The notes under the pieces: generated by a model
Seen by the model: only the letters and a program-made list of their open reading frames with translations
Told to the model about the DNA's origin: nothing
Database searches by the model: none
Made by a program: the position numbers and the translations under genes
Source: Sphingobium fuliginis
Lineage (GTDB): Bacteria; Pseudomonadota; Alphaproteobacteria; Sphingomonadales; Sphingomonadaceae
Reading direction: 5' to 3'
DNA: 64,000 nucleotides
NCBI RefSeq assembly: GCF_004152845.1
Contig: NZ_SEON01000001.1
Coordinates: 682,001-746,000 of the forward strand
Part shown: piece by piece, positions 34,510-43,310 of the stretch
How the letters are laid out: every line of letters begins with the position of its first letter
Numbering within the stretch: position 1 is the stretch's first letter

Positions 34510-34980
34510 ATGGCGCGGCGCATGCGTATCGCCCTTTATCAACCCGAAATCGCCGGCAATGTCGGCGCGATCCTGCGCCTTGCCGCCTGCTTTTCCGTGC
34601 CCGTGGACATCATCATGCCGATGGGTTTCGCCTTTTCCGACGCGAAGCTGAAACGCGCCGCGATGGACTATGGGGCGGCCGCCGACATCACCCAGCATGC
34701 AAATTTCCAGGCGTTCGACGCCCGGCGCCGGGCCGAAGGGCGGCGGCTGATGCTGATGAGCAGCCATGCTTCGCAACGCCTGCCGGAGGTGGAATTCCGC
34801 GCCGACGACGTTCTGCTGATGGGATCGGAGAGCGCCGGCGTCCCCGACAGCGTGCGCGATCTGGCCGATGTGCGCGTGCGCATTCCGATGGCGCCGGGCT
34901 TTCGGTCCTTGAACATCGCCGTTTCCACGGGCATCGCGATAGCAGAGGCCCTTCGCCAGACCGGAAGTTTCCCGCAATGA
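34510..34980 (+). CDS. trmL: tRNA (cytidine/uridine-34 2'-O)-methyltransferase
   Basis: SPOUT methyltransferase of 156 residues that 2'-O-methylates the wobble base of certain tRNA-Leu species. MRIALYQPEIAGNVGAILRL is the conserved N-terminal motif 1. MGSESAGVPDSV and the knot region IPMAPGFRSLNIAVSTGIAI (motif 3 with the conserved Asn) are typical of TrmL. The second ATG, 12 bp in (34,522), is equally plausible. The stop overlaps the hemF start by 4 bp (ATGA), so translation is coupled. Confidence 0.93.
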   Translation: MARRMRIALYQPEIAGNVGAILRLAACFSVPVDIIMPMGFAFSDAKLKRAAMDYGAAADITQHANFQAFDARRRAEGRRLMLMSSHASQRLPEVEFRADDVLLMGSESAGVPDSVRDLADVRVRIPMAPGFRSLNIAVSTGIAIAEALRQTGSFPQ

Positions 34981-35846
34981 CAGAGTTACCGAAAATGACG
35001 TTGGCGCTCGACCCGCAACAGCAAGCCGCCCGCGACTGGTTCGAATCGCTGAGGGACCGCATCTGCGCCGAATTCGAGGCGATCGAGCGGGAGGCGGGGT
35101 CCGACGCCCGCTTCGACTATATCGCCTGGAATCGGGAGGCGCCCGGCCTAGCGCCCGGCGAAGGCGGCGGCGGCGTGCGCGGCGTCATGAAGGGCAAGGT
35201 GTTCGAGAAGGTCGGCGTCAACGTCTCGACCGTGGGCGGCGCCTTCTCTCCGGAGTTCGCCAGGACCATCCACGGCGCGAGCGAAGACCCGAGCTTCTTC
35301 GCCACCGGCATCAGCCTGGTCGCGCACATGGCCAATCCCCATGTGCCCGCCGTGCATATGAACACGCGCTATCTGAGGACGTCCAAAAGCTGGTTCGGCG
35401 GCGGCGCGGATCTCAACCCTCCCCTGCCGCGCGAGGAGGACACGGCCCATTTCCATGATGTGCTGAAGGCCGCCTGCGACGCCCATGACCCGGACTATTA
35501 TCCCCGTTTCAAGGCATGGGCGGACGATTATTTCTTCATTCCGCATCGCGGCGTCCATCGCGGCGTCGGCGGAATATTCTACGACCATCTGGAGGGCGAT
35601 TTCGACGCGAATTTCGCCTTCACGCGGGACGTGGGCGAGGCGTTCCTCAAGGCCTTCCCGCCCATCGTCCGGCGGCGCATGGGGGAAAGCTGGTCGCGGG
35701 AGGATCATGCCCGCATGCTCGAATGGCGCGGCCGCTACGCCGAATTCAACCTGGTGCATGACCGCGGCACGCTGTTCGGGCTGAAGACCGGGGGCAATGT
35801 CGACGCGATCCTGATGAGCCTGCCGCCGATGGCGAGCTGGAGCTGA
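34977..35846 (+). CDS. hemF: Oxygen-dependent coproporphyrinogen-III oxidase
   Basis: Haem biosynthesis enzyme converting coproporphyrinogen III to protoporphyrinogen IX with O2. Of 289 residues, normal length. GGGVRGVMKGKVFEKVGVN, HMANPHVPAVHMNTRY, WFGGGADLNP, YYPRFKAWADDYFFIPHR and the C-terminal FNLVHDRGTLFGLKTGGN are all signature segments. Overlaps trmL by 4 bp and is 2 bp upstream of the acetyltransferase gene, forming a three-gene unit. Confidence 0.96.
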   Translation: MTELPKMTLALDPQQQAARDWFESLRDRICAEFEAIEREAGSDARFDYIAWNREAPGLAPGEGGGGVRGVMKGKVFEKVGVNVSTVGGAFSPEFARTIHGASEDPSFFATGISLVAHMANPHVPAVHMNTRYLRTSKSWFGGGADLNPPLPREEDTAHFHDVLKAACDAHDPDYYPRFKAWADDYFFIPHRGVHRGVGGIFYDHLEGDFDANFAFTRDVGEAFLKAFPPIVRRRMGESWSREDHARMLEWRGRYAEFNLVHDRGTLFGLKTGGNVDAILMSLPPMASWS

Positions 35847-35848
35847 GC

Positions 35849-36448
35849 ATGGGCCTGACGCCGGTTCCCGACGATCGGATCGCGACGATCGTCACCCATC
35901 TGGAAATGCGGGAGCGGCCGAAACCCGCCCCCATCCCGCCCGCCCCGTTGCGGCTGGTGCCATGGAAGGCGCCGACGCCAGAGGCCTATCGCGCGCTGTT
36001 CCGGCGCGTGGGGGAGCCGTGGCTCTGGTTCTCCCGCCTGGTGATGGACGACGCCGCGCTGAGCGCGATCATTCACGATCCCGCGGTCGAGGTCTATGCC
36101 GTCACCGATCCCCGGGGCGTGGAGGTGGGGCTGCTGGAACTCGACTTCCGTTCATTGCCCGACTGCGAGCTGGCCTTTTTCGGACTGATCCCGGAATTGA
36201 CCGGCAAGGGTCTGGGCCGATGGCTGATGGCGCAGGCCAAGGCGCTGGCCTGGCGCAAGGAGGTCACGCGCTTCTGGGTGCATAGCTGCACGCTCGACAG
36301 CCCCGCGGCGCTGGGATTTTACCGCAAGGCGGGCTTCGTGCCCTACAGGCGTGAAGTGGAAATCTTCGCCGATCCCCGACTTGCGGGGCTTTTGTCGCCC
36401 GACGCCGCGCCGCATGTGCCGGTGCTGGGTCAGCTGCCCTCCGCCTGA
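35849..36448 (+). CDS. GNAT-family N-acetyltransferase
   Basis: Protein of 199 residues. The C-terminal ~150 residues carry the GNAT fold: ELAFFGLIPELTGKGLGRWL supplies the acetyl-CoA pyrophosphate loop (here G-K-G-L-G), followed by FWVHSCTLDSPAALGFYRKA with the typical late motif B. The N-terminal ~35 residues precede the domain. Substrate is unknown. Starts 2 bp after hemF; its end overlaps the convergent membrane protein gene by 19 bp. Confidence 0.8.
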   Translation: MGLTPVPDDRIATIVTHLEMRERPKPAPIPPAPLRLVPWKAPTPEAYRALFRRVGEPWLWFSRLVMDDAALSAIIHDPAVEVYAVTDPRGVEVGLLELDFRSLPDCELAFFGLIPELTGKGLGRWLMAQAKALAWRKEVTRFWVHSCTLDSPAALGFYRKAGFVPYRREVEIFADPRLAGLLSPDAAPHVPVLGQLPSA

Positions 36449-37218
36449 CGATAGAGCCGCGCCAGCATCACCAGCATATAGACCTGCACCACCGTCGACA
36501 CGACAGCGGCAGCCACGCCGCCGATCAGCCGGCCGCCCGTCGGACCGCCGATCAACGTCCCGATCAGGCCGAACACCGCCTGCGCCGCGCCGCCGACAAT
36601 GGCGGACAACAGCGTCAGCGCCACGATGAAGCCGAACAACCGCCAGAAATGCCCCCTGGTCAGCGCCCAGCCATGGCGCAGCGACGCCATGACGCCCGCC
36701 GTCCCGTCGATCACTACAGGATTGAGCAACAGCAGCCGCACGCTCGCGAAGATGGTGACGGCCACCACTCCCGCGCCGAGCAGCAGCGCCAGCGTCGCGC
36801 CCACAGGCTTGGCGATGAGCGACAGGATCGTCACCGCCAGGGTGGCGGCGATCACCGCGCCGGCCAGGAAACCGGCGACCACCAGCGCCACGCCCAGCAG
36901 CACCGGAAGCCGCGCAAAGCTCAGCCGCAGCGCCTCTCCCACGCTGATGCCCGGGCGCAGGGCGAGCGCCAACAGGGTCAGCGATCCGAACCCGATGATG
37001 ATCATCGCCAGCATCATCGCCAGCCAGAAGCTGCCCGGCACCTGCGGCATGGTGGTTTCCGACAGGTTCCATTTGGCGAGTTCCGGCGGCGTCATCTCCT
37101 GAAGGATGAGGCCCGGCAGGGCGACGAACAGCAGGGCGACGGGAAACAGCAGGCTGCTTTCGCGCGCGACGAAGGCGACCGCCTCCTCCCACGCCTTGCC
37201 GATGGACATTGTCGCCAT
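36430..37218 (-). CDS. Multi-pass membrane protein of unknown function
   Basis: Protein of 262 residues with about six hydrophobic segments. Features are SLLFPVALLFVALPGLIL near the N-terminus, FWLAMMLAMIIIGFGSLTLL, and the pattern LRHGWALTRGHFWRLFGFIV near the middle. That W-x-L-T-x-G-x-F-W-R pattern recurs in proteins annotated as glycerophosphoryl diester phosphodiesterase membrane-domain or YciC-like families. No catalytic motif is visible. It converges with the acetyltransferase gene and is divergent from lipB. Confidence 0.7.
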   Translation of the reverse strand: MATMSIGKAWEEAVAFVARESSLLFPVALLFVALPGLILQEMTPPELAKWNLSETTMPQVPGSFWLAMMLAMIIIGFGSLTLLALALRPGISVGEALRLSFARLPVLLGVALVVAGFLAGAVIAATLAVTILSLIAKPVGATLALLLGAGVVAVTIFASVRLLLLNPVVIDGTAGVMASLRHGWALTRGHFWRLFGFIVALTLLSAIVGGAAQAVFGLIGTLIGGPTGGRLIGGVAAAVVSTVVQVYMLVMLARLYRQAEGS

Positions 37219-37303
37219 ATCTCTACGCCCTGTTCTCTACCCGATGCTCTGAAAATCGCGGAGGAGACTTGATCGCTCGCTCTGCCCAAGTCAAGGAAGC
37301 GCC

Positions 37304-38023
37304 ATGTCCTCGCCATCCCCAGTCCAAGCCCCTGCCGCCCCCAGCGTGGAATGGCGCGTGGAAAGCGCGCCCGTCGACTACCCCCGGGCGCTGGCCGAGA
37401 TGGAGGGCCGGGCCGCCGCGATCTTCGAGGGGCAGGCCGCAGAGCGGGTCTGGCTGCTCGAACATCCGCCGCTTTACACGGCCGGAACCAGCGCCGATCC
37501 GGCCGAACTGCTCGACCCGCGCTTTCCGGTGCACGATGCGGGGCGGGGCGGACGCTATACCTATCATGGGCCGGGCCAGCGCATCGGCTATCTCAACATC
37601 GACCTGCGGAATCGGGGCAAGGACGTGCGCAATTTCGTCCATCACCTGGAGGGATGGATGATCGACGCGCTGGCCGATTTCGGCATAGCGGCCCGGCGCG
37701 CGGAGGGACGGATCGGCATCTGGACCGACGATGCCCAGGGGCGGGAGGCGAAGATCGGCGCCCTCGGCATCCGGGTGCGGCGCTGGATCACGCTTCATGG
37801 CTTTTCGATCAATGTCGATCCCGACCTGTCCCATTTCGGAGGCATCGTGCCGTGCGGCCTGGCCGAATATCCTGTGACGAGCATGGCGGCGCTGGGCGTG
37901 AAGGCATCGATGACCGAGCTGGACTCGGCGCTTGCCCGGCATTTCCCGGCCTTTCTCGGCCGCCTGCGCCGGTGCCCGGTGGCAGATGGAGCGGGGGTTG
38001 AGCAATGCGGGACGGGCCGCTAG
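37304..38023 (+). CDS. lipB: Lipoyl(octanoyl) transferase
   Basis: Transfers octanoyl groups from acyl carrier protein to lipoate-dependent enzymes. [32 protein letters not shown] (substrate-binding G-G-x-x-T-Y-H-G-P-G-Q), the lysine of EAKIGALGI and the catalytic Cys in GGIVPCGL are all present. Length of 239 residues is standard. Followed by two small exported proteins on the same strand. Confidence 0.95.
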   Translation: MSSPSPVQAPAAPSVEWRVESAPVDYPRALAEMEGRAAAIFEGQAAERVWLLEHPPLYTAGTSADPAELLDPRFPVHDAGRGGRYTYHGPGQRIGYLNIDLRNRGKDVRNFVHHLEGWMIDALADFGIAARRAEGRIGIWTDDAQGREAKIGALGIRVRRWITLHGFSINVDPDLSHFGGIVPCGLAEYPVTSMAALGVKASMTELDSALARHFPAFLGRLRRCPVADGAGVEQCGTGR

Positions 38024-38081
38024 GGTCGCGGCTTTCGCCAGGTGGGGGGCTGCCGGGCATGCAACGCTTTAGGAGACCCGG

Positions 38082-38372
38082 ATGCGTCCTGACGTCAAGA
38101 CGACAATGGCAATATTGGTTTCGGCCGGCTGCATGGCGCTGGCCGGATGCGGCAGCAAGAAGGAAAGCGGCACCGCCGTCCCGATGAACAATCTGGAAGT
38201 GGTCGACGGCACCGCCACCGACGCCATGACCGATCTGGACGGGGTGCAGAGCGAGGGCGTGGCCGTCGCGCTTCCCGCCAACCGCAGCGACAATGCGGCC
38301 GCTCCGGCGGCGGCGAAGAATGAGAGCGAGGGCAAGCCCGCGGCCGATACCGAAGTGCTGTCGGATCAATAG
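38082..38372 (+). CDS. Small lipoprotein of unknown function
   Basis: Ninety-six residues. The signal segment TMAILVSAGCMALAGC ends in the lipobox LAGC, giving a mature lipoprotein beginning CGSKKES. The mature part is short, acidic and Ala/Ser-rich with no domain recognised. It probably resides in the outer or inner membrane facing the periplasm. It lies 58 bp after lipB and 75 bp before another exported protein gene. Confidence 0.7.
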   Translation: MRPDVKTTMAILVSAGCMALAGCGSKKESGTAVPMNNLEVVDGTATDAMTDLDGVQSEGVAVALPANRSDNAAAPAAAKNESEGKPAADTEVLSDQ

Positions 38373-38447
38373 GCTGGCGTCCGCGTTCAGGCATGATACA
38401 GACGGGCGGGAGATAGTTCGCAGCGCTCGTTACAAAGAGGGATTTCA

Positions 38448-39167
38448 ATGACATTGCGTTATGTGGGCCGTTCCATTGGGCACCGATCCCTGGGACGCCG
38501 GGTCGTGCTGGGGCTGGCCATGACGGCGGCGGCGCTGATGGCGCAGCCGGCCGCCGCGCAATTCTTCTGGTCGCCGCCCGATTTCTCGACCCCGCCCCTG
38601 ACCGACGCCGAAGCCACGACCGCGCTGGGCCTGCCGGGCGCGACCGCGGCGGAGGTCAAGGCCGGGCTGGTGTGGAACCTGCGCGCGGCGTTGAACGTCG
38701 CGGCCCTGCAATGCCAGTTTGAGCCGACCCTGCTGTCGATCAGCAATTACAACGCCATGATCGCCCATCATGACGCCGAACTGGACGCCGCGCAGACGAC
38801 GCTGCTCGGCTATTTCCAGCGGACGGTCGGCAAGGGCAAGCCCGGCCAGATGGCATCGGACCAATATGGCACGCGCATCTATTCCGGCTATTCGACGGTG
38901 CAGGCGCAACGCGGCTTCTGCCAGGCGGCGGCGCTGGTCGGACGGCAGGCGATCTTTGCCCAGCGGGGCACGCTGAACGATGTGGCGCGCAACGGACTGG
39001 GGTCGATCAAGAAGTCGCTGGTCCTGGCGGGCGAGCAATTTTACGGCGATCCGGGACGCAGCTATTCGCTGACCCTGCCGTCCTTCGACCCCAAATGCTG
39101 GAAGAAGGGCAAGATGCTGCCCGCATGCCAGCTCGCATGGAACCAGAAGATCGGCGTTCAGCCTTAA
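38448..39167 (+). CDS. Exported protein of unknown function
   Basis: Protein of 239 residues with a signal peptide (RRVVLGLAMTAAALMAQPAA, cut after AQA or so). The mature protein is mostly helical with four cysteines (at CQFE, FCQA, KCWK and ACQL), likely two periplasmic disulfides. Segments such as YNAMIAHHDAELDAAQTTLL and QMASDQYGTRIYSGYSTVQA suggest a helical bundle. I do not recognise the family. Upstream: small lipoprotein; downstream: a GC-rich palindromic repeat and convergent queE. Confidence 0.65.
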   Translation: MTLRYVGRSIGHRSLGRRVVLGLAMTAAALMAQPAAAQFFWSPPDFSTPPLTDAEATTALGLPGATAAEVKAGLVWNLRAALNVAALQCQFEPTLLSISNYNAMIAHHDAELDAAQTTLLGYFQRTVGKGKPGQMASDQYGTRIYSGYSTVQAQRGFCQAAALVGRQAIFAQRGTLNDVARNGLGSIKKSLVLAGEQFYGDPGRSYSLTLPSFDPKCWKKGKMLPACQLAWNQKIGVQP

Positions 39168-39194
39168 GGCAACGGCGCCAATCACGACATTCCT

Positions 39195-39212
39195 CCTCCC
39201 GCAAACGGGAGG
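39195..39212. repeat. Copy of CCCTCCCGC palindromic intergenic repeat
   Basis: CCTCCCGC and CGGGAGG are separated by a short A-rich loop, forming a stable hairpin in the convergent space between the exported-protein gene and queE. The same palindrome occurs at 46,680-46,701 as a perfect 10-bp version. Possible bidirectional terminator. Confidence 0.5.
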
Positions 39213-39315
39213 GGGCAGGGGGGCGGGCCGGCCCGACGTCAGCGACGGTTTTCAGCGACCAGAGCGGTTTTCATCGCTCCAGGATGGAAGCTTCCCCTGA
39301 GGCAGGCCACGGCCC

Positions 39316-39963
39316 TCAGCGCAATCCCAGATATTTGTGCGACTGAAGGCTGAGCCGCCAGCGGGGCCGCCCCATCACCAAATCCACCGCCGCCCGCGCG
39401 TTTTCCGCTGCCTTCGGATCGTCCAGCGGCTGCACCAGCCAATGATCGAAGGCCCAGCGCTCCATATCCTCGACATCCGCCAGGCTGTGCCCCCGCCCCG
39501 GCTGCGGCCAGACCAGCTTCAGCTCATTGCCGCTGCGCTGGACCACCTCGCTGCCCGCCTTGGGGCTGATGCAGACCCAGTCCAGCCCCGGATGCGCGGG
39601 CAAGGTGCCGTTGCTCTCGATCGCAATGGCAAAGCCGCGCGCATGGAGCGCATCGACCAGCGCATCGTCCACCTGAAGCATCGGTTCCCCGCCGGTCAGC
39701 ACGATATAGCGCCCCTCCCGCCCCTCGCCCCAAAAGGCGAGCGCGGCCTCGGCCAGACCGTCCGCATCCGCGAACCTGCCCCCGCCATCGCCGTCGGTGC
39801 CGACGAAATCGGTGTCGCAAAAGCGGCAGACGGCGCTTGCCCTGTCCTGCTCCCGCCCGGTCCAGAGGTTGCAACCGGCAAAGCGCAGGAAGACCGCCCG
39901 GCGGCCGGCATGGACGCCCTCTCCCTGAAGGGTCAGGAACATTTCCTTGACGGCGTAGCTCAT
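39316..39963 (-). CDS. queE: 7-carboxy-7-deazaguanine synthase
   Basis: Radical SAM enzyme of queuosine/7-deazapurine biosynthesis converting 6-carboxytetrahydropterin to 7-carboxy-7-deazaguanine. FLTLQGEGVHAGRRAVFLRF precedes the cluster motif, which is C-x14-C-x-x-C (FAGCNL ... VCRFCDTDF), the unusual spacing specific to QueE. GGEPMLQ is the SAM-binding GGE motif. At 215 residues it is full length. It sits 4 bp downstream of queC and is its pathway partner. Confidence 0.95.
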   Translation of the reverse strand: MSYAVKEMFLTLQGEGVHAGRRAVFLRFAGCNLWTGREQDRASAVCRFCDTDFVGTDGDGGGRFADADGLAEAALAFWGEGREGRYIVLTGGEPMLQVDDALVDALHARGFAIAIESNGTLPAHPGLDWVCISPKAGSEVVQRSGNELKLVWPQPGRGHSLADVEDMERWAFDHWLVQPLDDPKAAENARAAVDLVMGRPRWRLSLQSHKYLGLR

Positions 39964-39967
39964 GGCG

Positions 39968-40660
39968 TCAGGGCTTCACCGCATAGTCGGTGGGATCGGG
40001 CAGACCGGCCTCCACGAAACCCTTGGACCGCAGGCGGCAACTGTCGCACAGGCCGCAATGCCTGCCGTCCGGCGTCGGATCGTAGCAGGACCAGCTCAGC
40101 CCCGTATCCAGCCCCAGCCGATAGGCTTCGCGCACGATGTCCGCCTTGCTCATATGCTGGAGCGGGGCATTGATCCGGACCGGATTCCCCTCCACCCCTG
40201 CCTTGGTGGCGAGCGCGGCCATCTTCTGAAAGGCGTCGATGAACTCCGGCCGGCAATCGGGATAGCCCGAATAATCGAGCGCATTGACGCCGATGAACAC
40301 GTCATTCGCGCCCGCCACCTCGGCCAGGCCCAGGGTCAGCGACAGGAATATGGTGTTGCGCGCGGGCACATAGGTGACGGGAATGCCGGTCCCGACGCCG
40401 CCCTTGGGCACGGCAATGTCCGCGGTGAGCGCAGACCCGCCAAAGGCCGTCAGGTCCAGCGGCAGCACAATATGCGAGATGGCGTTCAGCGCCGACGCGA
40501 CTCGACCCGCCGCCTGCAATTCCAGCCGATGGCGCTGATTATAGTCGATCGACAGGGCGAACAGGCGATAACCGGCCTCGCGCGCCAGCCCGCCCGCCAC
40601 CATGGAGTCGAGCCCGCCCGACAGCAGAACGACGGCGAATTTTCCGTTATGGGCAACCAT
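39968..40660 (-). CDS. queC: 7-cyano-7-deazaguanine synthase
   Basis: ATP-dependent enzyme turning 7-carboxy-7-deazaguanine into preQ0. The PP-loop [25 protein letters not shown] and [18 protein letters not shown] are family hallmarks. The zinc site has four cysteines, with WSCYDP and CGLCDSC near the C-terminus. Length of 230 residues is normal. Followed after 4 bp by queE. Confidence 0.96.
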   Translation of the reverse strand: MVAHNGKFAVVLLSGGLDSMVAGGLAREAGYRLFALSIDYNQRHRLELQAAGRVASALNAISHIVLPLDLTAFGGSALTADIAVPKGGVGTGIPVTYVPARNTIFLSLTLGLAEVAGANDVFIGVNALDYSGYPDCRPEFIDAFQKMAALATKAGVEGNPVRINAPLQHMSKADIVREAYRLGLDTGLSWSCYDPTPDGRHCGLCDSCRLRSKGFVEAGLPDPTDYAVKP

Positions 40661-40707
40661 GAGCGCCGCGCTACGCCTCCCGACGCGTCAGCGCAAGCCG
40701 GTCGCGC

Positions 40708-41106
40708 CTAATGGCAGGCGCCGAGCCAGCGGCCCTCCAGCGCGAAGGCGAAGGGCGCGCCGTCGGCAATGCCCTGCGACTGGATCTGCACCAGCCGGGA
40801 CGTTTCGACGCGCAGGTCCGTCCGCCCATTGCCCGCCGCGCCGCATTCATAGGTGACGACCAGCCGGTTGGCGACATCGCTGACGGTGAAGCTCTTGCAG
40901 GCATGGCCAGCGTGGCGGCTTTGCAGAAGCTGGCTGAGGCTGGAGACGCAGAGCTTGCGCGCGGCGCCATCCTCGCCCCGCCCGCGCAATTCCCATTCAC
41001 CCGTCTCCAGTCCCTTGGGCAGGCGCGACGCGGGCGCGGCCGCCTGCACGGCAGAAACCGCCATCATCATCGCCGCCGCACCAAGGGCGCGCCGCTTTGC
41101 CACCAT
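40708..41106 (-). CDS. DUF3617-like periplasmic protein
   Basis: Protein of 132 residues with a signal peptide (ALGAAAMMMAVSAVQAAA). The mature part starts LPKGLETGEWELRGRG and has paired cysteines around KLCVSSLSQLLQ and ACKSFTVSD. The G-x-W-E-L/I start and Cys placement are those of DUF3617, a common exported family of sphingomonads without known function. Starts after the internal MMM run are possible. Neighbours do not suggest a role. Confidence 0.65.
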   Translation of the reverse strand: MVAKRRALGAAAMMMAVSAVQAAAPASRLPKGLETGEWELRGRGEDGAARKLCVSSLSQLLQSRHAGHACKSFTVSDVANRLVVTYECGAAGNGRTDLRVETSRLVQIQSQGIADGAPFAFALEGRWLGACH

Positions 41107-41192
41107 TCCGATCCCCCTGTCGATCGTTACTGATCCAGATCAGCCTTGCGCGTCAATTGCGGCAATTTGATAGCAATAAGGAGGGCGCCCGC

Positions 41193-42101
41193 TCATTCCT
41201 CCGCAAAGCTGGCGAGCGCGACCGGGAAAAGACGCGAGCAGAAGGCGCAATCCACGCCGATAATGCCCTGATCATCCGCCATGTCCGCCCGCTCCGCCGC
41301 CGGAAAGCGGCCGATGACGCTGCGGATATGATCGAGGTCGCAACGGCACCCCTTGCTGAGCGCCGTGGGATCGGTGACGCGCACCTCCTCCTCTTCGTGG
41401 AACAGCCGCCAGACGATGTCGGACAGCGGCAGCGCGTTGTCGGTCAGTTCCGCGTCCTTGAGCGTGTGGGCCAGCGCCTGGACATGCTCCCATTCCGGAT
41501 GGTCGTGGCGGACATGCAGCCGTTCCCGCCCGACTTCCCCCTCGGGCAGGTGCTGGAGCAGCAGGCCGGCGGCAAGGCACCCCTCCCCCGCGTCGTGGCG
41601 CGTGGCGATCTGGATGATGCTGGGGATCTGTTCGGACTGGAAGAAATAATGTTCCGCCGCATCGGCAAGCGATTCGCCGTCCAGCGGGACGATGCCCTGA
41701 TAGCGCTCGCCGGTCACCGCCTGGTCGAAGGTGATGGCGAGATAGCCCTTGCCGAACAGGCCGAACAGCGTCGGATCGGGGCCCAGTTCGGCCAGCCGGT
41801 CGGCATCGAACTTGGCATAGCCGCGCACCTCGCCGCCCTTATAGTCCGCCACCAGCAGGCTGACGACGCCATTTTCGGTCTGCGCCTGAAGCGTGAGCTG
41901 CCCGCCCGCATCCTTGAGCGTCGAGCCGAGCAACGCCGCCAGCACCAATGCGGAGGCGAGCAGCCGCTCGATCTGCGGCGGATAGGCATGGGCGGCAAGG
42001 ACATCGTCTAGCACCGGCCCCAGCCGCACGATCCGCCCGCGCGCGTGGCGGGAGGGGATGGTGAAGCCAAGGGCCTGGTCAAGGGTAGCGGAAGAGGTCA
42101 A
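41193..42101 (-). CDS. hslO: Redox-regulated chaperone Hsp33
   Basis: Holdase chaperone activated by oxidation. The C-terminal zinc-thiol switch is complete: GCRCDLDH and CAFCSR provide Cys-x-Cys and Cys-x-x-Cys. The N-terminal GFTIPSRHARGRIVRLGPVL and YKGGEVRGYAKFD blocks are typical. About 302 residues. I place the start at a TTG (42,101) because GGAG lies 6 nt upstream and homologous proteins begin close to this point. A TTG at 42,143 would add 14 Arg-rich residues and has no such site. Confidence 0.93.
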   Translation of the reverse strand: MTSSATLDQALGFTIPSRHARGRIVRLGPVLDDVLAAHAYPPQIERLLASALVLAALLGSTLKDAGGQLTLQAQTENGVVSLLVADYKGGEVRGYAKFDADRLAELGPDPTLFGLFGKGYLAITFDQAVTGERYQGIVPLDGESLADAAEHYFFQSEQIPSIIQIATRHDAGEGCLAAGLLLQHLPEGEVGRERLHVRHDHPEWEHVQALAHTLKDAELTDNALPLSDIVWRLFHEEEEVRVTDPTALSKGCRCDLDHIRSVIGRFPAAERADMADDQGIIGVDCAFCSRLFPVALASFAEE

Positions 42102-42255
42102 GTCAGGCTCCGTGCGGCGCGCCGGGGCGCGCCGATCATGCAAAGGCGCTTAGATAGGTTGCGATGCCCGGGCATGCAAATGCACTTGGGTTTGGGCTTG
42201 ATCGGTGGGATGCGGACGGTCTGATCGCGGCCCGCTCCTTGGGACAGGTCGTGCT

Positions 42256-42269
42256 CCCGCGCCGGCGGG
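42256..42269. repeat. Short GC palindrome of the CCCGC-GCGGG type
   Basis: CCCGC, four bases, GCGGG. The flanking GTGCTC and GAACCC resemble part of the repeat pair in front of fliP (50,501-50,586). It lies in the hslO-argF interval (42,102-42,340), which otherwise holds only the argF terminator. Confidence 0.4.
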
Positions 42270-42311
42270 AACCCGGTTCAGGCGATGCGATAATCTGCGA
42301 AGGGCGGGACC

Positions 42312-42335
42312 GGGCTCCTGGCCGCGCAGGAGCCC
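42312..42335 (-). terminator. Hairpin downstream of argF
   Basis: A perfect 9-bp inverted repeat (GGGCTCCTG, loop GCCGCG, CAGGAGCCC) begins 6 bp past the argF stop. No T-tract follows on the minus strand, so termination may need Rho or the hairpin may protect the 3' end. Confidence 0.5.
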
Positions 42336-42340
42336 CAAAC

Positions 42341-43270
42341 TCAACCAAGCCGGCCCAACGCCCAGAGCAGCACCGACTTCTGCGCATGGATACGGTTTTC
42401 CGCCTCATCCCAGATCACCGATTGCGGCCCGTCTATCACCGCTTCCACCACTTCCTCGCCGCGATGGGCGGGCAGGCAATGGAGGAACTTCGCCGCGGGC
42501 TTCGCCAGCGCCATCAGTTCCGGCGTCACCTGATAGGGCATCATCGCCTTGAGCTTCTCCTCGGCATGGGCCTGGCCCATGGAGATCCAGGTGTCGGTGA
42601 CGACGATGTCCGCGCCGGCCACCGCCGCCTGCGGATCGCGGGTGCGCAGGATGGCGGCGCCACGGGCCTGCGCTTCGGCCTCGAAGGACGGGTCGGGGTC
42701 ATAACCCTCCGGCACGGCGATGCGCACGCCGAACTTCATCAGGCCCGCCGCCTCGACGATGGAATGGAGGACATTGTTGCCGTCGCCCAGCCATGCCCAT
42801 TGGCTGCCGGGCAATGCCACGCCATGCTCCACCACGGTCAGCAGGTCGGCGACGATCTGGCAGGGGTGCGACAGGTCGGTCAGGCCATTGATCACCGGAA
42901 CGCTGGCGTAATGCGCCATTTCCTGGATCTTCGCATGATCGTCGGTGCGAATCATGATGGCGTCGGCCATGCGGCTCAGCACGCGGGCGGTGTCCGCAAT
43001 CGTCTCGCCCCGGCCAAGCTGGCTGGTCGCGCCGTCCAGGATCAGCGATGTGCCGCCCAACTGGCGGATCGCCATGTCGAACGACACGCGGGTGCGGGTC
43101 GAATTCTTCTCGAAGATCATCGCCAGCGTGTGACCGGCGAGCGGCGCATCCGCATCCGCTTTGCCCTTGGGCCAAGCTTTGCGCGCGGCCTTCCGGTCGA
43201 TGGCGTCGGCAATCATGGCGGCGATCGCATCGCCGCCGGCGTCACTCAGATTCAGGAAATGATTGGTCAT
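42341..43270 (-). CDS. argF: Ornithine carbamoyltransferase
   Basis: Makes citrulline from ornithine and carbamoyl phosphate. The carbamoyl-phosphate motif [42 protein letters not shown] and the ornithine-binding [13 protein letters not shown] with the catalytic Cys are all present. At 309 residues it is standard. The ATG at 43,270 has GAGGGGG 6-7 nt upstream. Lies 40 bp after argD in the same operon, the usual alphaproteobacterial argD-argF-hslO arrangement. Confidence 0.96.
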   Translation of the reverse strand: MTNHFLNLSDAGGDAIAAMIADAIDRKAARKAWPKGKADADAPLAGHTLAMIFEKNSTRTRVSFDMAIRQLGGTSLILDGATSQLGRGETIADTARVLSRMADAIMIRTDDHAKIQEMAHYASVPVINGLTDLSHPCQIVADLLTVVEHGVALPGSQWAWLGDGNNVLHSIVEAAGLMKFGVRIAVPEGYDPDPSFEAEAQARGAAILRTRDPQAAVAGADIVVTDTWISMGQAHAEEKLKAMMPYQVTPELMALAKPAAKFLHCLPAHRGEEVVEAVIDGPQSVIWDEAENRIHAQKSVLLWALGRLG

Positions 43271-43310
43271 GAGGAACCCCCTCAACCCGTTCGGGCGAAC
43301 GGAGATTAAT

